Shown in pieces: positions 23,797 to 31,294 of a stretch of 64,000 nucleotides of DNA. This stretch comes from Thermogladius sp023256015 (lineage in GTDB: Archaea > Thermoproteota > Thermoprotei_A > Sulfolobales > Desulfurococcaceae). Both the position numbers and the translations under genes were made by a program. Every line of letters begins with the position of its first letter. The stretch's first letter is position 1. Location: contig NZ_CP151274.1 in NCBI RefSeq assembly GCF_051131135.1, forward strand, positions 930,001-994,000, in the 5' to 3' direction. The notes below the pieces were generated by a model, which did not search any database, was not told the DNA's origin, and saw only the letters and a list, made by a program, of their open reading frames with translations.

Positions 23797-25095
23797 TCAA
23801 TACTCGAGGTAGAACAAGTAGTCGACGGGTGTCGGGTAAGACCTGAAGGCCTTCGCCTCCCTCTTCTTCAACTCGATGTAAGACTCTAGTAGTTCGCGGT
23901 CGAAGACAGGTCGTAGGTACTCGTTGTCCGATTCAAGCTCTTCTAAGGCCTCCTCTAGGCTTCTCGGGAGCACTCTACCACAAGTACTCCAGCCCGCCCC
24001 CTCCTCGAACAGGTTGCGCGACGTCGGCTCGCCCGGGGCTATTTTCCTCCTGATGCCGTCTAAACCGGCCATGATGATGGCCGAGATTGAGAGGTAGGGG
24101 TTAGACGTGGGGTCGGGCGGCCTGTACTCGACTCTGCCCTGGTGCTGGGCTGGAACCCTTATAGCCGTAGTCCTGTTACCTAGGCCCCAAGACACGTAGA
24201 CGGGTGCTTCGAAGCCCTCTACGAGCCGCCTGTAGCTGTTGACCGTCGGGTTAGTGAAGGCCGCCAGGCTACCCGCGTGCTCTAGTAGGCCCCCTATGAA
24301 GTAGAGCGCTTCATCGCTTAGCGCTCCCCCCTCCTCGAATATGTTGGAGGCGCCCTGCCAAAGGCTTACATGGACGTGCATTCCACTACCGTAGTCGTCT
24401 GGAAACGGCTTTGCGAGAAAGACCGGTCTGAACCCCTCTCTATCACCCACTACTCTCGCCGTGTACTTGAAGAGCTGGACGAAGTCGCCGGTTTCTATAG
24501 GCGTTCCGGCGGGCGTCGAGACCTCTACTTGCCCTCTAGGCCCGTTCTCCCTGTGGACTTTACTGAAGTAGAGCTCGTTTTTCTCGAGCTCTGCCAGGAC
24601 ACTGCTCAACAGCTTGCCTACTCTGTCCTCTCCGGGAGAGTCGTAGGTCTTGACAAACCATAGCGAGGACTGGGGGTATTCCGCCTCTTCGATTAGTTTA
24701 ACGTCCAGGCTCTGAGAGACGGGTGTAAGCCTGGACTCCACCGACTCGACGATGTAAAACTCTAGCTCCACGCCTACACGTGCCTCGAGCTCGGCGTCCT
24801 TGAGGTACTCGACAAGTCGCTCCGCTACGAGTCTCGGGTCTTTGTTGTATCTCGTGGTCTTGTTCTTGAAGAGCCCAGATATGAAGTGCTTGCCCTCAAC
24901 GTACCTCGTCACGATAGGCCTACTCGACACAGGCTTTACTAGTAGGTCGCTCTCCTCGACCCTCAGGAAGCCTAGTAGACTAGAGCCGTCGACTATCGTC
25001 TCTAAACCCTCTAGAAGCTCCGGGTTCCCGTCTATTCTCAGAGTGACTCTCCTAAGCTTCCCCGCCAAGTCGGTGAACAACAGGTGCGCCAACAT
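23797..25095 (-). CDS. glnA: Glutamine synthetase type I
   Basis: This enzyme makes glutamine from glutamate, ammonia and ATP. Visible motifs are the metal site VELEFYIVE, GSGMHVHVSLW, the ATP region NPTVNSYRRLVEG and the glutamate site REYRP-like VEYRPPD. The adenylylation tyrosine of GSI-beta enzymes is absent, because the loop reads RNLFEEG, so this is an alpha-type enzyme without that control. The 432 aa length fits. The ATG has GGTGG 7 nt upstream. It is divergent from an Lrp-family regulator across 71 nt, which makes that regulator the obvious candidate for its control. Confidence 0.94.
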   Translation of the reverse strand: MLAHLLFTDLAGKLRRVTLRIDGNPELLEGLETIVDGSSLLGFLRVEESDLLVKPVSSRPIVTRYVEGKHFISGLFKNKTTRYNKDPRLVAERLVEYLKDAELEARVGVELEFYIVESVESRLTPVSQSLDVKLIEEAEYPQSSLWFVKTYDSPGEDRVGKLLSSVLAELEKNELYFSKVHRENGPRGQVEVSTPAGTPIETGDFVQLFKYTARVVGDREGFRPVFLAKPFPDDYGSGMHVHVSLWQGASNIFEEGGALSDEALYFIGGLLEHAGSLAAFTNPTVNSYRRLVEGFEAPVYVSWGLGNRTTAIRVPAQHQGRVEYRPPDPTSNPYLSISAIIMAGLDGIRRKIAPGEPTSRNLFEEGAGWSTCGRVLPRSLEEALEELESDNEYLRPVFDRELLESYIELKKREAKAFRSYPTPVDYLFYLEY

Positions 25096-25166
25096 CTCTC
25101 GGCCACCGTTTAATGGGCCTATTTAAGACTCTGGAAAGTTTAAAAAGTCTAAATGCTAGTTTATGA
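25096..25166. promoter_or_regulatory. Divergent promoter between glnA and the Lrp regulator
   Basis: On the plus strand TTTAAAAA (25139-25146) lies 21-28 nt before the regulator ATG, so that message is probably leaderless. On the minus strand a TTAAAT element near 25121-25128 lies about 26-33 nt before the glnA ATG. An Lrp-type protein bound here could control both directions. Confidence 0.5.
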
Positions 25167-25655
25167 ATGGGATTCCAGGGCTTGAGGAAGAGGCCCGAAA
25201 GCTATCCAGGGCTACTCGACGAGGTTGACAAGAAAATATTGGAAATTTTACGGGAGGACTCCAAGCGTAGGTTGAAGGACATCGCTTACGAGCTCGCTAA
25301 GCCTGTATCGACGGTCCACGAGAGGGTGGCTAGGCTGGTGAGGGCGGGGGTTATCAGGAGGTTTACTGTAGAGGTCGACTACAGCAAGCTTGGGTACACT
25401 GTTAAAGCCCTCATCCTGTTGAACGTGGACGGGAAGCACATACTGGACGTCGAGAGCGACATATCGAGACACCAGAACGTCGAGGCAGTCTACGATATAA
25501 CGGGCGAGTTCGACGTCGCGGTGATAGCCTCCTTCAAGAGCATCAGCGAGCTAGACGAGTTCGTCAAGTGGCTCCTTAAACACCCCTATATTAAGCAGAG
25601 CAGGACTAGCATTATCTTCAGGGTGGCGAAAGAGGAGAAGAGGCTGCCCTTGTGA
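25167..25655 (+). CDS. Lrp/AsnC family transcription regulator
   Basis: This 162-aa protein has an N-terminal winged helix (about residues 12-70: LLDEVDKKILEILRED, then VSTVHERVARLVRAG) and a C-terminal ligand-binding RAM domain with the signature DITGEFDVAVIA. Such proteins sense amino acids and form octamers. The ATG lies 21 nt after a TATA-like element, and no Shine-Dalgarno site is present, which suggests a leaderless message. It is divergent from glnA and overlaps the next gene by 4 nt (GTGA), so it is translationally coupled to a threonine-synthase-like protein that also bears a DNA-binding domain. Confidence 0.92.
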   Translation: MGFQGLRKRPESYPGLLDEVDKKILEILREDSKRRLKDIAYELAKPVSTVHERVARLVRAGVIRRFTVEVDYSKLGYTVKALILLNVDGKHILDVESDISRHQNVEAVYDITGEFDVAVIASFKSISELDEFVKWLLKHPYIKQSRTSIIFRVAKEEKRLPL

Positions 25656-26953
25656 CGGCTAGTCTACTCGCCAAGTGCGAGAGGTGCGGGCGCACCTATG
25701 TACACGAGAGGTACCTCGTGTGCCCACACTGCGGAGGGCTCGTGAGACCTGTCTACAAACCTAGGTGGGAGACGCAAGCGGGCGAGGGGGTGTGGAGGTT
25801 CTCAAGCCTCCTACCTGGTATCGGGGAGAAGGTGACGCTCGGCGAGGGCTCTACACCCCTTCTTAGGGCTGGAAGAGCTGTAGAAGGAGACCTGGTGGCG
25901 TGGTTCAAGGACGAGACTAGGAACCCTACGGGCAGTTTCAGGGACCGTGCGGCTGCCTTGATGGTGAGCGACGCCCTGTCTAGTAAGCAGCGGAGAGTCG
26001 TGTTGGCTAGTGACGGGAATACCGGGTCGAGCATAGCTGCCTACTCCGCGAGGGCAGGCCTCTCCGCCACTATATACGTCCCGGAGTGGGTTGAGGAGGA
26101 GAAGATCATACTGATGAAGTCGTTTGGGGCCAGGGTGATCGTTGACAATAAGAGCCTGGACGAGCTGCTGGAGTACGTCGAGGAGAGAAGCCGGAAAGAG
26201 GGTCTTTACAACGCTTCAAGCACCTTCAACTACTTGTCCGTTCAAGGTTTGAAGACGATCGCCTTCGAGATCTACGAGAAGCTCGGCTCTTCTGTGGAGG
26301 CGGTCTACCTGCCACTAGGTAGCGGGCTGACACTACTCTCTCTTTACCTGGGCTTCAAGGAGCTCGTCGAGCTAGGTGTCATGGGAAAGGTCCCGCTCCT
26401 CGTGGGGGTTGAGCCCTGTGGTAGACCGCTGTACGCTTCCGCGTTGTATAACGTTTCCCCGTGTGGCGAGGAGCCCCTGCCCGGGCTCAGGTACTACAGG
26501 CCGGTCATCTACGAGCACGTGCTGAGGTTGATCGAAGAGAACGGCGATGTCGTGACTGTGACTAGGAAGCAGGCCATCGAGGCCGCCGAGAGGTTGAGCC
26601 GCAGCGAGGGCCTCTTCGCCGAGGCCTCTTCCGCGGTGGGGTTCGCCGGCTTCCTGAAGCAGCCGTTAGACAAGAGTGTTGTTTTAGTCACGAGTCACGG
26701 GCTTAAGTCCCCGGAGGCATACGCCAGAGCCAGGAGGCTTAAGTTCACAGAGGTCTTCCCCGGGGTGACTAAGAGGCTCATACTCGAGGTGTTAACGAAC
26801 CACCCCGGGCTTACAGGGTACGAGGTCTGGAAGAAGCTTGGTTTAAACATATCGCCTCAAGCTGTCTACCAGCACTTGAGAGAGCTGGCTTCGAAGGGCC
26901 TTGTCAAGGTCGTTGAGGAGGGGGGTAGGAAGAGGTACTACGTGGAAAAGTGA
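25652..26953 (+). CDS. Threonine synthase-like protein lacking the PLP lysine, with C-terminal winged helix
   Basis: The protein has an N-terminal zinc ribbon (CERCGRTY and CPHCGG, residues 9-28), a fold type II PLP-enzyme core like threonine synthase, and a C-terminal winged helix (about residues 370-433) of the ArsR/PadR kind. In threonine synthase the PLP Schiff-base lysine lies in NPTGSFKDR. Here codon 97 is AGG, giving NPTGSFRDR, so the catalytic lysine is arginine. The phosphate loop is intact (ASDGNTGSS). The GTG start overlaps the stop of the Lrp gene. I infer a transcription regulator or other non-catalytic binder derived from threonine synthase, rather than an active enzyme. Confidence 0.8.
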   Translation: MTASLLAKCERCGRTYVHERYLVCPHCGGLVRPVYKPRWETQAGEGVWRFSSLLPGIGEKVTLGEGSTPLLRAGRAVEGDLVAWFKDETRNPTGSFRDRAAALMVSDALSSKQRRVVLASDGNTGSSIAAYSARAGLSATIYVPEWVEEEKIILMKSFGARVIVDNKSLDELLEYVEERSRKEGLYNASSTFNYLSVQGLKTIAFEIYEKLGSSVEAVYLPLGSGLTLLSLYLGFKELVELGVMGKVPLLVGVEPCGRPLYASALYNVSPCGEEPLPGLRYYRPVIYEHVLRLIEENGDVVTVTRKQAIEAAERLSRSEGLFAEASSAVGFAGFLKQPLDKSVVLVTSHGLKSPEAYARARRLKFTEVFPGVTKRLILEVLTNHPGLTGYEVWKKLGLNISPQAVYQHLRELASKGLVKVVEEGGRKRYYVEK

Positions 26954-27021
26954 CTTAAAGCCCTTCTTAAAGTTTTAACTTTAAAATGTGTGAAGACATA
27001 GCGATACCTTGGTGACAGAGA

Positions 27022-27747
27022 ATGAGGAGAGGTCTCGAGGCTGTAGTCTTCACGGTTCTCGTGTACGTAGCCACGGTGGCTCTCCAGATATACCAGCCTG
27101 TCACAGGAGGCTACTTCAACTTAGGGGAGTCCATGATCTACCTGGCCGCCCTGACCAGTAGCCCAATAGTAGCGGCGGTAGCGGGCGGCGTCGGTGCCTC
27201 TCTAGCCGATCTGACCACAGGGTACGCTATCTTCGCGCCCGCCACCTTTGTCATAAAGTTCGCCGAGGGCTACTTAGCAGGGGTGCTAATAGGGCTCTTC
27301 AGGAGAACCAGGCAGAAGGCCGTCGCGGCCGCTAGTGTAGGCGCGGTCTACGCCCTGGGCCTGTACTACGGGGTGTCCTACTGGGCTGGCAGGGTCATGT
27401 TGGGGCCCTCTTCGTGGCTCTGGTTCAGCTTGTCGTCTAGCGAGGTGTTCATACCATGGTACGGCTGGCTTCTCGTCACGGTCCTGCTCGGGGCTGTAGT
27501 AGTCTACGGTGTGACGAGGTACATAGTGAAGTCCCTCGAGCCCCTCGCCCTGCTTATCGCGGGCTCGTTGATGGTTGCCGGCTACTTCTTCTACGAGTAC
27601 TTCGTCAGTAATCCCCTTACGGGTAGACCCCCCATCAACGCGCTGTACGAAGTCCCCGTAAACATAGGGCAGGCCGTGTCAGGCGTCATAATCTCTCTAC
27701 CGGTGGCGGTGTGGCTATATAGGGCAGGTTTCGTGAAACAGAAGTAG
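27022..27747 (+). CDS. ECF transporter substrate-binding membrane component (S component)
   Basis: This 241-aa membrane protein has about six hydrophobic helices. The phrases YFNLGESMIYLAAL and GGVGASLADLTTGYAIFAPATFVIKF are typical of S components of the COG4720 type, which bind vitamins or their precursors. The substrate cannot be named. The ATG has GGTG 7 nt upstream. The ATPase and EcfT genes follow at 23 nt and with a 4-nt overlap, so this is a complete three-gene ECF cassette with a dedicated energising unit. Confidence 0.83.
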   Translation: MRRGLEAVVFTVLVYVATVALQIYQPVTGGYFNLGESMIYLAALTSSPIVAAVAGGVGASLADLTTGYAIFAPATFVIKFAEGYLAGVLIGLFRRTRQKAVAAASVGAVYALGLYYGVSYWAGRVMLGPSSWLWFSLSSSEVFIPWYGWLLVTVLLGAVVVYGVTRYIVKSLEPLALLIAGSLMVAGYFFYEYFVSNPLTGRPPINALYEVPVNIGQAVSGVIISLPVAVWLYRAGFVKQK

Positions 27748-27770
27748 TATCCACAGGAAAGGGAACTTTA

Positions 27771-29063
27771 TTGCTCTTAGAGGCCAAGATAGACGAGGCT
27801 GGTTACGCCGGAGGTTTTAGAATCAGAGACGTGAGCCTCGAGCTAGACGAGGGGGAGTTGGTAGTCGTAACAGGCAAGTCTGGCTCAGGCAAGACGACCC
27901 TGGCAAGGGCTTTGACCAACACTATTACCTTACGTGGAGGCTACCTCCGCGGCGACGTCCACCTACTCGGTAAAAGCGTGAAGGAGTACCAGCCGGGCGA
28001 ACTGGCGGGAGTGCTAGCCTACATACCCCAGGAGCCCTGGTACGGGATAATAGGCTACACTGTGATGTCGGAGTTCTGCTATACTCAGCTTATCGTGCGA
28101 GACAAGTGCGACCTGAAGGCTCTAAACGAGGCTGGTCTCGGAGGCGTGGAGGACTTCATAACGTACGGGCTGAGCGCGGGGCAGACGCAGTTACTGCTGT
28201 GGGCTGAAGCGCTTGCCACGGGCGCTAGAGTTATCGTGATGGACGAGCCCCTCGTCTACCTCGACGAGGCCGGCAGGTCGAAAATGAAGAGCCTCGTCCA
28301 ACAGCAACTTGGTGAGGGAAAGGGGTTTGTAGTCGTGGACCACGACCCACTCTTCTGGGCAGAGCTTAGGCCGAGGTTCGTACTGATGAACGACGGCGTC
28401 GTAGAGTACGACGGCTACTCGCTTAGCTGGGCCTGGGAGGTGAAGAGCCCTCGGCTAGGGAGAGGGGGCGGCAGCGGGCTCGCTGTCCGGCTTAAAGACG
28501 TGTGGTTCAAGTACCCTGGCTACGGCTGGGTCTTGAGAGGTGTCGACCTAGAGGTCGGCTCCGGCACCCTTACAGCGGTAGTGGGCAGGAACGGCTCTGG
28601 GAAAACCACGCTCTTGAAACTAGTGGCTGGGCTCCTGAGACCCAGTAGAGGTAGCGTTGCTGTGAAGGGTAGGCCGATCTACATACCGGAGAACCCATTG
28701 GCGTACTTCTCGATGCCCACTCCGTGGGAAGAGCTGGTGTACATGGCGGGCGGTGACGAGGACAGAGCTAGAGAAGTAGCTGATTTGTTCGACCTGAGAG
28801 GGGTTGTGGGGAGTAAGCTGGCGGACCTCAGCTCTGGGGAGAGAAGGAGGCTAGCGATCGCATCGGCCTACCTCGGCGGTTTTGACGTATATTTGCTCGA
28901 CGAGCCGACTGGAGGGCTGGACGTTTTCAACGCCAACAGGGTCGTGGAAGTTGTCGAGAGGCTGGTCGAGGAGGGTAAAACGGTGGTCATCGCGAGTCAC
29001 GACGATAGGCTCGTGAGGGCCGTCGAGAGGAAAGTAGTAATCGACCGTGGTGTTGTAGTGTGA
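27771..29063 (+). CDS. ECF transporter ATPase with two fused ABC domains
   Basis: Two ATP-binding cassettes lie in one 430-aa chain. The first has Walker A GKSGSGKTT, signature LSAGQTQ and Walker B VIVMDEP. The second has GRNGSGKTT, LSSGERRR and VYLLDEPTGGLD. The fusion stands in for the EcfA-EcfA' pair that powers vitamin uptake. TTG is the start. The start lies 23 nt after the S component gene and the stop overlaps the EcfT start (GTGA). Confidence 0.9.
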   Translation: MLLEAKIDEAGYAGGFRIRDVSLELDEGELVVVTGKSGSGKTTLARALTNTITLRGGYLRGDVHLLGKSVKEYQPGELAGVLAYIPQEPWYGIIGYTVMSEFCYTQLIVRDKCDLKALNEAGLGGVEDFITYGLSAGQTQLLLWAEALATGARVIVMDEPLVYLDEAGRSKMKSLVQQQLGEGKGFVVVDHDPLFWAELRPRFVLMNDGVVEYDGYSLSWAWEVKSPRLGRGGGSGLAVRLKDVWFKYPGYGWVLRGVDLEVGSGTLTAVVGRNGSGKTTLLKLVAGLLRPSRGSVAVKGRPIYIPENPLAYFSMPTPWEELVYMAGGDEDRAREVADLFDLRGVVGSKLADLSSGERRRLAIASAYLGGFDVYLLDEPTGGLDVFNANRVVEVVERLVEEGKTVVIASHDDRLVRAVERKVVIDRGVVV

Positions 29064-29761
29064 GCCTTATAGCGACTCTAGTCAACCTAGTCTACCGCGC
29101 CCTCTTCTTGAGGGGAGAGGAGGGCTTCAGGCTCTCCTACACGTGGTCTAAGCTACTGTACTTGGCCTCCGGTCTGCTCGTGGTCACCAAGCCGGGTGCC
29201 GTCTCGGCGCTCGCCGTGATGGGGTCCACTCTACCTCTCTCCGTTGTCTGGCCAGGGTGGAGCTGGCTCTACAGCGCTCTCGTACTCTCACTTATACCAG
29301 CTGCGTGGTTTTCCCTCACGGCTTATGTAAGCGGCTACGTGGGCTTACCTGGCGTAGACGCCGTAGGCGCAGTCGTTGTCCTGGTCAGGTCTCTAGCAGT
29401 CTCTCTCCTGATCTTGTTCCTAGCCGCAGCCCTCAGCCCGGTGAAGGTCGCCAACACACTGCTGAGACTACGAGCCCCAGGCTACTACCCTCTGCTCACC
29501 TGGCGCACTATACCCTACGGGTTAAGAGTCCTCGTCGACTCCATTCACATAGGCGTCTTGAAGAGGGAGAAGCCCCACAGGAGGCTGGCACCAGCTGTCG
29601 CCATAATGTTGGAGTACGGCGGATTCGTCGAGGAGTACAACTGGCTCAAGGTAGGGGGTCGTGTTAAAGGGGTCCTACCAACGAGGAGCTCGGCCGTGCA
29701 CACCGCTCTTCTCACGGCGGCGTCTCTGGGCCTTGTAGTCCTGTACGTCGTCCTCCCGTGA
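29060..29761 (+). CDS. ECF transporter transmembrane coupling protein (EcfT)
   Basis: This 233-aa membrane protein (about five helices) follows and overlaps the ATPase gene by 4 nt. The C-terminal cytoplasmic part has charged helices (LKREKPHRR) that would contact the ATPase. The Ala-Arg-Gly coupling motifs of well-studied EcfT proteins are not obvious, so the assignment rests on length, topology and operon position. Confidence 0.7.
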   Translation: MSLIATLVNLVYRALFLRGEEGFRLSYTWSKLLYLASGLLVVTKPGAVSALAVMGSTLPLSVVWPGWSWLYSALVLSLIPAAWFSLTAYVSGYVGLPGVDAVGAVVVLVRSLAVSLLILFLAAALSPVKVANTLLRLRAPGYYPLLTWRTIPYGLRVLVDSIHIGVLKREKPHRRLAPAVAIMLEYGGFVEEYNWLKVGGRVKGVLPTRSSAVHTALLTAASLGLVVLYVVLP

Positions 29762-29808
29762 AAAAAGTGATAAGGGTCTAGTTCCGATCCAAGATTGAGG
29801 GTGGGGGC

Positions 29809-30075
29809 TTGATCACGGTTAAGGTTGACGGGCTCGTGTACTACGTCTGCGACTACTGCCACTCGGTCTACCCTGATATCGACTCGGCTAAGGTGTGCGA
29901 GGACTGCTGCTGTCACAACAAGCCCAAGCCGGCAGTCCTCGAGGAGAGGAGGGTGGGGTTCTACAACCCCTACAGCGAGCAGAAGATCGTGTTTGTAGTG
30001 AGTAAGCGCCCGCTGATCAGGCTATTCAAGTTCATGAAAGGAAGTGTGAGTGTAGAAAACGTACTGTCGGTATGA
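29809..30075 (+). CDS. Small zinc-finger-like protein of unknown function
   Basis: This 88-aa protein has a CDYCHSVY pair and, 12 residues later, CEDCCCH, which together look like a zinc-binding finger (residues 14-36). The C-terminal half is basic, with strands QKIVFVVSK and helix LIRLFKFM. TTG is the start, preceded by GGTGGGGG 1-2 nt upstream, so the spacing is short. It lies 47 nt after EcfT. A DNA- or RNA-binding role is only a guess. Confidence 0.55.
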   Translation: MITVKVDGLVYYVCDYCHSVYPDIDSAKVCEDCCCHNKPKPAVLEERRVGFYNPYSEQKIVFVVSKRPLIRLFKFMKGSVSVENVLSV

Positions 30076-30158
30076 TAGTACTCGTCATTCGACTCGGCGT
30101 TCGGTTCCCTCCCCATCCAGTACTCGTAATAAGGGGTTTGGGAGTTATAAAAACGGCT

Positions 30159-30956
30159 CTATGAGGTGCTGGAAAGCTCGAAGTATGAGTGGGGCATTCT
30201 GAGCAGATTCCACTCGGCTCTCGAGTACTTGGCCTCGTACAGTCTCCTGGCCAGGTCGATCTCCTCTCTGCTCGGTAGGTCGTAGTATGGTTCTAACCCC
30301 AGTAGCTCGCTGTAGGACTCGACCACGGCCTTGACCACGTCTGGGACGCCTATCGAGGGGTTCAGGTTCGCCAGGTTCGTGACCCTGTACTTCACGTCGC
30401 TGACCTTTTTATCGGCTAGTTTGGCCTTCGAGACCCTGAGCACCCTCGACAGCACCTCTAAGTTGGTATTCAGAAGGAGAGTGCCGTGGAGTAGGTAGGT
30501 ACCACCCCTGAAACTGCCTGCTGCCCCGGACACTTTGAAGGACTTGTCTCCGCTTGTTACGACAACGTCGTTGACGTTCTCTCGTACAGCAGTGAAGCCC
30601 AGCCTTCTCAGGGCCTTCACGAAGCCTTCCAACAGGTAGTCGTAGAGGTAGGAGGTAGACCCCGTCTCGGGGCCCCTCGTGGCGACCGTCCAGAGGAGGC
30701 ACCCGAGGTCGTGGTACACTGCTCCCCCGCCTGTGAACCTTCTCGCGATACTGATGTTCATCTTCCTCGCATACTCGATGTTCACATCCTCGTCAGCTTT
30801 CTGGAAGTAGCCTATAATGACAGCGTTGCTGTGTCTCCAGAACCTCAGCGTCGCGTCGGCGCCGCGCATGACGCTCTGGAATATCGCCTCCTCGAACGCT
30901 AGGCTGTAGAACGGGTTGTCCGGGGTCTCGTAGAAAAGGACCCTAAGCCTCCCCAT
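30159..30956 (-). CDS. lplA: Lipoate-protein ligase A, catalytic part
   Basis: This is the catalytic domain of the two-piece archaeal lipoate ligase, which adenylates lipoate and attaches it to a lysine of a carrier protein. The lipoate-binding loop is RRFTGGGAVYHD and the catalytic lysine is in SFKVSGAAG. The protein lacks the C-terminal accessory domain of bacterial LplA, which is encoded separately just upstream. The ATG at 30956 lies inside the lplB coding end and has GGAGG 9 nt upstream; a GTG at 30962 is also in frame. No lipoylated carrier is encoded in the window. Confidence 0.9.
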   Translation of the reverse strand: MGRLRVLFYETPDNPFYSLAFEEAIFQSVMRGADATLRFWRHSNAVIIGYFQKADEDVNIEYARKMNISIARRFTGGGAVYHDLGCLLWTVATRGPETGSTSYLYDYLLEGFVKALRRLGFTAVRENVNDVVVTSGDKSFKVSGAAGSFRGGTYLLHGTLLLNTNLEVLSRVLRVSKAKLADKKVSDVKYRVTNLANLNPSIGVPDVVKAVVESYSELLGLEPYYDLPSREEIDLARRLYEAKYSRAEWNLLRMPHSYFELSSTS

Positions 30957-31242
30957 GTACACCCGCCTCCACGAGAGCCCTCTTCAAAGCCGTCTTGAAG
31001 TCCTCGGGCGTTGAGCCCGCTAGCTCTACGCCCCGGCTGAAGAACTCGTCTAGCCTAGACGAGACCTCCTCCCAAGACGCCTTAGCCCCCCTGAGTGTAG
31101 CCTCCAGCTCGAACAGGGCATCCTCAGGGTATATAAAGAAGTCGCCTGTAATGGTCGCTTCTTCGATTACTCCCTCTACGATCTTTAAACTGACTCTAAT
31201 CAGCCCCTTCCTGGCCTTGTGCTCGTATACGCCTATCCGCAA
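30943..31242 (-). CDS. lplB: Lipoate-protein ligase accessory subunit LplB
   Basis: This 99-aa protein matches the separate C-terminal domain of lipoate ligase first seen in Thermoplasma, which is needed for adenylation by LplA. The patterns VSLKIVEGVIEEATITGDFF and YPEDALFELEATLRG are typical. TTG is the likely start. Its 3' end overlaps lplA by 14 nt. Here the order is lplB then lplA. Confidence 0.87.
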   Translation of the reverse strand: MRIGVYEHKARKGLIRVSLKIVEGVIEEATITGDFFIYPEDALFELEATLRGAKASWEEVSSRLDEFFSRGVELAGSTPEDFKTALKRALVEAGVHGEA

Positions 31243-31294
31243 CTCCGTCTACCGGCTCAATATAGGTTGATCTAGGGATTAAAACTTGGGGGCC

